A program made the position numbers and the translations under genes. Positions 6,368 to 10,010 of a stretch of DNA of 10,010 bases are shown here, piece after piece. Location of the stretch: positions 1-10,010 of the forward strand of contig JANNPZ010000022.1 of the NCBI GenBank assembly GCA_031400505.1, read 5' to 3'. Each line of letters starts with the position of its first letter. The stretch's first letter is position 1. The notes beneath the pieces are model-generated. The model was not told the origin of the DNA and ran no database searches. It was given only the letters and a program-made list of their open reading frames with translations. This DNA is from JAIYDJ01 sp031400505 (GTDB taxonomy: Bacteria > Pseudomonadota > Alphaproteobacteria > Rhodobacterales > Rhodobacteraceae).

Positions 6368-8917
6368 TCAAAGGAACGGGTTCAAGGACACATAGTCCTT
6401 GATGTATTCAGGGATGCGCTTGCGCCACGAGGTGGGCACCTCCTTGAGATGACCCATCGTGAAGCTCGGGTTTACGTTCAGGTCAGCAAAATGGCCAGCG
6501 TCGATCTTGGCGCGGACGTGGGCGTCGCGGATGTAAGCCTCGAAAAAATAGCGCATTTCGCGGATGCGGTTGGCCTCTTCAGGCTTCTGATCGGCGAGGA
6601 ACTTCTGGAACTCGTCGTCGATCAGCTCCGCCTTACTCTTGAAGCCGGGAATGAAGCCGAAGGCTTTTTCGACCAGTTCTCTCACCGAGATACGGCGGTC
6701 GACCCCAGCCGCTTTGCGGAGCTTTTCCAAGGTGTAGAATTCGCTCGGCTTGTCGAACAGTTCTTCGATGACATGGCGGGTGGCGCCTTCCCAGTTCTGG
6801 GCCGCGACAAGTTCAGCAAGCGTTGTGTCAGCACGGGCTTCAGCCTCGAACTTGCGGAACAGCTCGCGGTCGATCCGCATACCGTCAGCACCGATCTGTT
6901 TCTCAACCTGGCTTACCACATCATCAGGGTCGAAATGTTCATAAGTGCCGATCCCGCCCATGACAGTGGTCTGCCCTTCCCCGCCATCGCCCCCAGTGGA
7001 GAGGGGCATTGTAGATGGTATGGGCAGGGTAAGCTCTTCGTCGTAATTGAAAGATTCTTCAAAGTATTCGCAGTTCGCGAAAAAGTCGAAAAGGCAGTAA
7101 GCGGTCTTCTTCACCTCCCCCAACTCTGCGCGCCTGGCAGGATCGAACATCTCTTCGGCAAAGTTGTGCTTTCTGGTCCCCCGACCCTTGATCTGCACAA
7201 AGTCCGACGGCGAGAAGATCGGTCGCATCAGTGCGAGGTTCAGTAGGTCGGGGCAATCATAGCCCGTAGTCATCATCCCCACCGTGACGCTCACCCGCGC
7301 CCGGCTAGTGCGATAGTTTTCGGCAAAGCTGCTGTGTCCGCCCAGATTGTTGTTGGCGAAGTTCACTGTCATCTTTTGGGCGTCGGCGACATGACTTGTC
7401 ACTTGCATCGCAAAGTCCGACTTGTAGCGTCCCGGCCAGAGTTGGTCGGCCATCTCGTTCAGGATCTCGACGATCTTCGCAGCGTGCTTCTGGCTGACTG
7501 CGAAGGCGATGGTCTTGCCGAACTCGCCAGAAATCGGATCGCGCAACCCGTGCTGAAGCAGCGTCTTGCAGAAGGCGCGGTTTGTCGGCTCTTCGAAGAA
7601 CTTCTTCTCAAAGTCCCTACCCGCAAACGCCTCTTCGAGCTCGTTCCCGTTTTCATCGGTAGTGGTGACGACGAAACCTGCGTCTGAAAGCAGTTGAGTG
7701 GTAACCCCGGTACGGGCATCGATCACGTAGGGATTTATCAGGAATCCGCCCTTCACGCCGTCGATAAGCGAATACCGGAACGTTGGATCGCCGCTTTCGC
7801 ATCCGAATGTCCGATAGGTGTCCAACAACGTTCTACGCTCAGTTTCGCGCGCATCACGATCAGACCTAATGTTATTTGGTTGCTTCAAATAATCCTTGGG
7901 TGTCGCTGTCAGGCCCAGCTTGTATCCGATAAAGTACTCAAAGACCGCCCTAGCATTGCCGCCAATCGATCGATGGGCTTCATCAGAGATAACCAGATCG
8001 AAATCTGTTGGCGCAAAGAACCGCCGAAACTTATCATTGAAAAGCAACGATTGAACTGTTGTGACAACAATATCTGCTTTCCGCCAATCGTCACGTTGTT
8101 CTTTGTAGATCACCGAAGTTAAATCGTTCTTCAAATATGCTTTGAACGCCTTATCTGCCTGAACTTCCAACTCTAAGCGATCAACCAAAAACAAGGCTCG
8201 TTTCGCATTTCCCGTCCTAAGGAAAAGCTTGATAACTGCAGCCGAGGTCAAAGTCTTGCCCGTGCCGGTCGCCATTTCAAACAGGAAACGGGTTGATCCC
8301 TTTAGCGCATCTTCTTGAATTCTCTCAATTGCTCGCTGTTGATACCTGCGAAGAAATCGAAGCTTGTGCTTCTCGATAAAGTCTCCCCGCTCACCCTCAA
8401 CCCGCCAGCTAGCTTGGGTTTCGTAGCCAGGAAATTGAGTTAAGACTATGTAATCTAGATCAACTTTTTCTGCTGCCAACCGATCCACGTCTGGCTCGAA
8501 CTTATAGTGATTTCCGATTTCACTAGGGCTGGGGAATTTTGAAATTACCGTCGGACTGCCCTGTTCCAAGTCCCATAGGTAATGAATGTTTCCGTTGCTA
8601 AGGATCACAAAGCGCGCGTTCTGTGATCGTGCATACTTTCTGGCTTGCTCTTTTGCAGAACGAGGGTCTTTGTCTTCTGATTTAGCTTCAAGGACAATCA
8701 GTGGCTTCCCGGCTCCATCAAGCAGCAGAAAGTCTACGAAACCATTTGGTGCCCTTTCGAGGTCTTCGCCAAGTGCATCCAAGTCCTTTGCCTGCAATTT
8801 GACGTTTGGCTCAAGTACAATGTTCGCAGAACCATTCGCGTCGTCAAAGAAACGCCACCCAGCAGCTTCCAGCATCTTGTTGATCTTGATGCGCGCTGTC
8901 GCTTCTTTGTTCTTCAA
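6368..8917 (-). CDS. hsdR: Type I restriction enzyme R subunit (EcoEI-like HsdR)
   Basis: The 849-residue motor and nuclease subunit cuts DNA lacking the modification. The N-terminal nuclease domain shows the PD-(D/E)XK pattern: Asp62 in FVDFLLL, then Glu77-x-Lys79 in VLEAKS. The SF2 translocase core follows: Walker A ATGTGKT (216-222), DEAH (312-315), TATP (337-340) and motif VI region QIKGRGTR (575-582). The C-terminal third (about 660-849) matches the EcoEI R-type C-terminal domain, with FGFIPG and a closing YIKDYVSLNPFL. The start is TTG at 8917, with AAGGA 7 nt upstream; the next in-frame ATG, at residue 15, would leave KINK outside. It is the first gene of the hsd run. Roughly the first 350 residues are coded by AT-richer DNA (26 of 60 G+C in 7981-8040) than the rest (36 of 60 in 7741-7800). 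Confidence 0.95.
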   Translation of the reverse strand: MKNKEATARIKINKMLEAAGWRFFDDANGSANIVLEPNVKLQAKDLDALGEDLERAPNGFVDFLLLDGAGKPLIVLEAKSEDKDPRSAKEQARKYARSQNARFVILSNGNIHYLWDLEQGSPTVISKFPSPSEIGNHYKFEPDVDRLAAEKVDLDYIVLTQFPGYETQASWRVEGERGDFIEKHKLRFLRRYQQRAIERIQEDALKGSTRFLFEMATGTGKTLTSAAVIKLFLRTGNAKRALFLVDRLELEVQADKAFKAYLKNDLTSVIYKEQRDDWRKADIVVTTVQSLLFNDKFRRFFAPTDFDLVISDEAHRSIGGNARAVFEYFIGYKLGLTATPKDYLKQPNNIRSDRDARETERRTLLDTYRTFGCESGDPTFRYSLIDGVKGGFLINPYVIDARTGVTTQLLSDAGFVVTTTDENGNELEEAFAGRDFEKKFFEEPTNRAFCKTLLQHGLRDPISGEFGKTIAFAVSQKHAAKIVEILNEMADQLWPGRYKSDFAMQVTSHVADAQKMTVNFANNNLGGHSSFAENYRTSRARVSVTVGMMTTGYDCPDLLNLALMRPIFSPSDFVQIKGRGTRKHNFAEEMFDPARRAELGEVKKTAYCLFDFFANCEYFEESFNYDEELTLPIPSTMPLSTGGDGGEGQTTVMGGIGTYEHFDPDDVVSQVEKQIGADGMRIDRELFRKFEAEARADTTLAELVAAQNWEGATRHVIEELFDKPSEFYTLEKLRKAAGVDRRISVRELVEKAFGFIPGFKSKAELIDDEFQKFLADQKPEEANRIREMRYFFEAYIRDAHVRAKIDAGHFADLNVNPSFTMGHLKEVPTSWRKRIPEYIKDYVSLNPFL

Positions 8918-8924
8918 GAGATTT

Positions 8925-8929
8925 TCCTT
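8925..8929 (-). promoter_or_regulatory. Ribosome binding site for the TTG start of hsdR
   Basis: AAGGA on the - strand, 7 nt before TTG at 8917. No ATG or GTG nearby is as well placed, which supports the weak TTG start and low translation of the nuclease subunit. Confidence 0.6.
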
Positions 8930-8979
8930 AGGGTGGATGCGAAAACAGCTTGTGCCGTCGTGCTAACAGGCAGGTTCAA

Positions 8980-8995
8980 AATGGCTGCAGCCATT
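8980..8995. promoter_or_regulatory. 16-bp perfect palindrome upstream of hsdR, candidate operator
   Basis: AATGGCTGCAGCCATT is an uninterrupted palindrome in the 132-nt gap between vapC and hsdR, about 63 nt before the hsdR start. A TTGACA hexamer (- strand, 9027-9022) lies upstream and could be a -35 box, but no good -10 is seen at the right distance. A protein-binding site is plausible; no regulator gene is present in the window other than VapB. Confidence 0.4.
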
Positions 8996-9049
8996 CAGGT
9001 TGACCACGGAAAGAGCATTGCTGTCAAAGTTCTTTGCCGCGCCATGGTA

Positions 9050-9472
9050 TTAGGAATCCTCCCAAGGGTTGATCACGGCCACACCGCATTTATCGAAATC
9101 CCTGACATTACGAGTGGCGACCATCGCCGCGTTCGCTCGCGCGATCGCAGCGATCTGACAGTCAGCTTCAGCGATGGGGCGGCCAGCGGCGCGGCGCTGG
9201 GACGTGATTTCGGCGTAGGCTTTGGCGGCAAGGCTGTCGAAGGGCATAATTCGGCCCTGGAAATCCTGATCGATCATCGCGTCGATGGCCATTTGCAGCC
9301 GATCGCGGCGCTGGCCATCGGGAAGGATCGCGACGCCAGTGCGCAATTCCGCTTCGGTGATTGCCGAGATGAACAGATCGGCCGCATCATGTTGGCCGAA
9401 CCAGTCCAGAACGATCTGGGCCGGTTCAGCGCGCATCAGTTCCGAAATCACTTTGGTATCGAGCAGGATCAT
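9050..9472 (-). CDS. vapC: VapC-family toxin, PIN-domain ribonuclease (FitB-like)
   Basis: The 140-residue single-domain PIN protein matches the usual length of FitB-type VapC toxins. VapC enzymes cut RNA, often tRNA or rRNA, in the cytoplasm, and are held inactive by VapB. The acidic metal-binding residues are visible: Asp5 in MILLDT, Glu42 in ITEAELR, Asp104 in IAEADCQIAA and Asp125 in TRNVRDF. Phrases such as ILPDGQRRDRL and MPFDSLAAKAYAEI are typical of the FitB branch. One oddity is Lys7 (codon AAA) where most relatives have Asn in DTNVISELMR; this conserved polar residue supports the active site. The ATG follows the vapB stop by 3 nt, so translation is coupled. Its role is probably island maintenance, possibly defence. 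Confidence 0.92.
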   Translation of the reverse strand: MILLDTKVISELMRAEPAQIVLDWFGQHDAADLFISAITEAELRTGVAILPDGQRRDRLQMAIDAMIDQDFQGRIMPFDSLAAKAYAEITSQRRAAGRPIAEADCQIAAIARANAAMVATRNVRDFDKCGVAVINPWEDS

Positions 9473-9475
9473 CGA

Positions 9476-9718
9476 TCACTCGAGGTCCGGCGAGGGCCGC
9501 ATGGGGCCGCGCTTCTCGTGGGGCAATTCGATGCCGCCCACCGCCGCGAACCGGGCATGGATGGCCTGGCCAAGGTTCTTTGGGGCGCTGGGCTGGCCGA
9601 CAACCTGCCGCAGAATGTCGCGCGCCTCTTCCTCCATCGACCGGCCATGCTCGGCCGCCCGCACGCGCAGGCGGCGCTTAACATCATCGTCGAGGTTCCG
9701 AATCGTTATGCTGGCCAT
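9476..9718 (-). CDS. vapB: VapB-family antitoxin, ribbon-helix-helix (FitA-like)
   Basis: The 80-residue antitoxin is read from ATG at 9718, which has GGAGGG a few bases upstream. The longer frame to 9766 would start inside the promoter/operator region and is rejected. The N-terminus ASITIRNLDDDVKRRLRVRA is a FitA/Arc-type ribbon-helix-helix: a short beta strand that dimerises and reads DNA, then two helices with HGRSMEEEARDIL. The C-terminal tail (about 45-80, with IHARFAAVGGIELP) is the flexible part that in this family wraps over the PIN toxin and blocks its active site. The VapB-VapC complex normally represses its own promoter, and a matching inverted repeat lies just upstream at 9753-9769. 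Confidence 0.92.
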   Translation of the reverse strand: MASITIRNLDDDVKRRLRVRAAEHGRSMEEEARDILRQVVGQPSAPKNLGQAIHARFAAVGGIELPHEKRGPMRPSPDLE

Positions 9719-9722
9719 GGCA

Positions 9723-9728
9723 CCCTCC
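9723..9728 (-). promoter_or_regulatory. Ribosome binding site of vapB
   Basis: GGAGGG on the - strand, 4 nt before ATG at 9718. It decides the start against the upstream in-frame ATG at 9766. Confidence 0.7.
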
Positions 9729-9741
9729 GGTTGCAATGCCA

Positions 9742-9770
9742 AAGCTAGGCAATGATTGCAGTGCAATCAA
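9742..9770 (-). promoter_or_regulatory. Putative vapBC promoter with overlapping inverted-repeat operator
   Basis: On the - strand a TTGATT hexamer (9770-9765) and TAGCTT (9747-9742) are spaced by 17 nt, a fair sigma-70-like promoter. The inverted repeat TGATTGCA-G-TGCAATCA (9753-9769, perfect 8-nt arms) covers the -35 and most of the spacer. That is where a ribbon-helix-helix antitoxin would bind to autorepress. The repeat also contains the integrase stop codon. Confidence 0.5.
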
Positions 9771-10010
9771 GCGACGTTCGACCGCGCGACGCCGGTTTCG
9801 CCCTCCCCCACCACTCGCAACCTAGGCTTCAGCATCTCTCCCACGGCGTTCACCCCTGCCCGCAGCGGAGAGTCGATCAGGTGGGCGTAGCGCTGGGTGG
9901 TGCCGATCTGGGTATGGCCGAGCAGCCGCCCGATCATTTCCAGCGATGCGCCGCCGGAAACAAGCAGGGAGGCGAAGGTATGGCGCAGGTCGTGGATGCG
10001 GACATCCGGG
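9767..10010 (-). CDS. Tyrosine recombinase/integrase, C-terminal 80 residues (5' end outside window)
   Basis: The frame is open from the right edge to TGA at 9767-9769; only the last 80 residues are seen. They hold the end of the catalytic domain of a phage/island integrase: HDLRHTFASLL with the second catalytic Arg and preceding His, LLGHTQIGTTQRYAHL with the Gly-His box and the nucleophile Tyr, then a short variable tail. All visible catalytic residues are present, so the enzyme may be active. It would cut and rejoin DNA at the tRNA-fMet attachment site marked by the fragment at 1115-1161. It reads into vapB on the same strand, 48 nt away. The N-terminal arm-binding domain, and therefore the subfamily, cannot be judged. 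Confidence 0.93.
   Translation of the reverse strand, partial: PDVRIHDLRHTFASLLVSGGASLEMIGRLLGHTQIGTTQRYAHLIDSPLRAGVNAVGEMLKPRLRVVGEGETGVARSNVA

Larger units (their letters stand above)
1115..10010. mobile_element. Genomic island in tRNA-fMet, left end to window edge (partial)
   Basis: The left limit is the truncated tRNA-fMet 3' half at 1115-1161. The element lies to the right because that is the side where tRNA identity stops. The integrase C-terminus at 9767-10010 reads leftward. An intact tRNA-fMet carrying the element's copy of the 3' half is expected beyond 10010, with the integrase transcribed away from it, as in many integrative islands. The cargo is vapBC and a Type I restriction locus with three extra genes, all on the - strand. 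No conjugation, replication or phage structural gene is visible, so the island looks small and non-self-transmissible, though its right end is not seen. Confidence 0.65.

Noticed and set aside
5876..7246. Long + strand open frame (456 codons) antisense to hsdR and hsdMS
   Set aside because: It spans the junction of two well-supported - strand genes, its translation has no recognisable domain, and long antisense frames are common opposite GC-rich coding sequence.
8999..9027. TTGACA hexamer upstream of hsdR as a full promoter, and a lone GTTGACC at 8999-9005 as a further integrase arm site
   Set aside because: No acceptable -10 box lies 16-18 nt from the TTGACA, and a single heptamer without its partner or a nearby core is not evidence for an arm site.
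8933..9748. + strand open frame of 271 codons opposite vapBC
   Set aside because: It is antisense to two clear toxin-antitoxin genes, has no ribosome site or known domain, and crosses the vapC-hsdR gap.

Overview
The window looks like the chromosome/island junction of a GC-rich proteobacterium, most likely an alphaproteobacterium. The grounds are the high GC of the flanking and core sequence, the style of the initiator-tRNA 3' half, and FitA/FitB-like VapBC and MFS proteins of alphaproteobacterial type. No 16S or other decisive taxonomic marker is present, so the genus is open.

Layout. Positions 2-814 (+) hold the 3' part of an MFS transporter gene with a histidine-rich tail. Positions 815-1355 carry no supportable gene. 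This stretch contains an intrinsic terminator (1064-1086, - strand), the 3' half of an initiator tRNA-Met gene (1115-1161, - strand) cut off inside the anticodon stem, and two copies of an 18-bp sequence made of paired GTTGACC heptamers (1031-1048 and 1302-1319) on either side of the tRNA fragment. At the far right edge (9767-10010, - strand) lies the C-terminal catalytic part of a tyrosine recombinase. The simplest reading is a genomic island inserted in the 3' half of tRNA-fMet. The fragment at 1115-1161 would mark its left end, and an intact tRNA gene would be expected beyond the right edge, next to the integrase.

All cargo is on the - strand, read from right to left: integrase end, vapB antitoxin, vapC toxin, then a compact run of five genes. 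These are hsdR (TTG start, 849 aa), a single-chain HsdM-HsdS fusion (862 aa), a HEPN-motif protein (248 aa), an unrecognised protein (186 aa), and a DUF429-like RNase H-fold protein fused to a C-terminal zinc ribbon (354 aa). Spacing within the run is 12 nt, a 1-nt overlap, a 4-nt overlap and 43 nt, so the five genes probably form one transcriptional unit.

How it works. HsdR (PD-(D/E)XK nuclease plus SF2 translocase) and the HsdMS fusion should form a Type I restriction-modification enzyme. The three downstream genes are not standard Type I subunits. Two have features of nucleic-acid-acting proteins: a HEPN RNx3H motif, and an RNase H-like acidic set with a Zn ribbon. They are the best candidates here for an undescribed accessory defence module, possibly a back-up that acts when restriction fails; this is inference. 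VapBC probably stabilises the island and appears self-regulated through a 17-nt inverted repeat over its likely promoter. Base composition is mosaic inside hsdR and hsdMS, suggesting recombination at the specificity half and the N-terminal half of the motor subunit.
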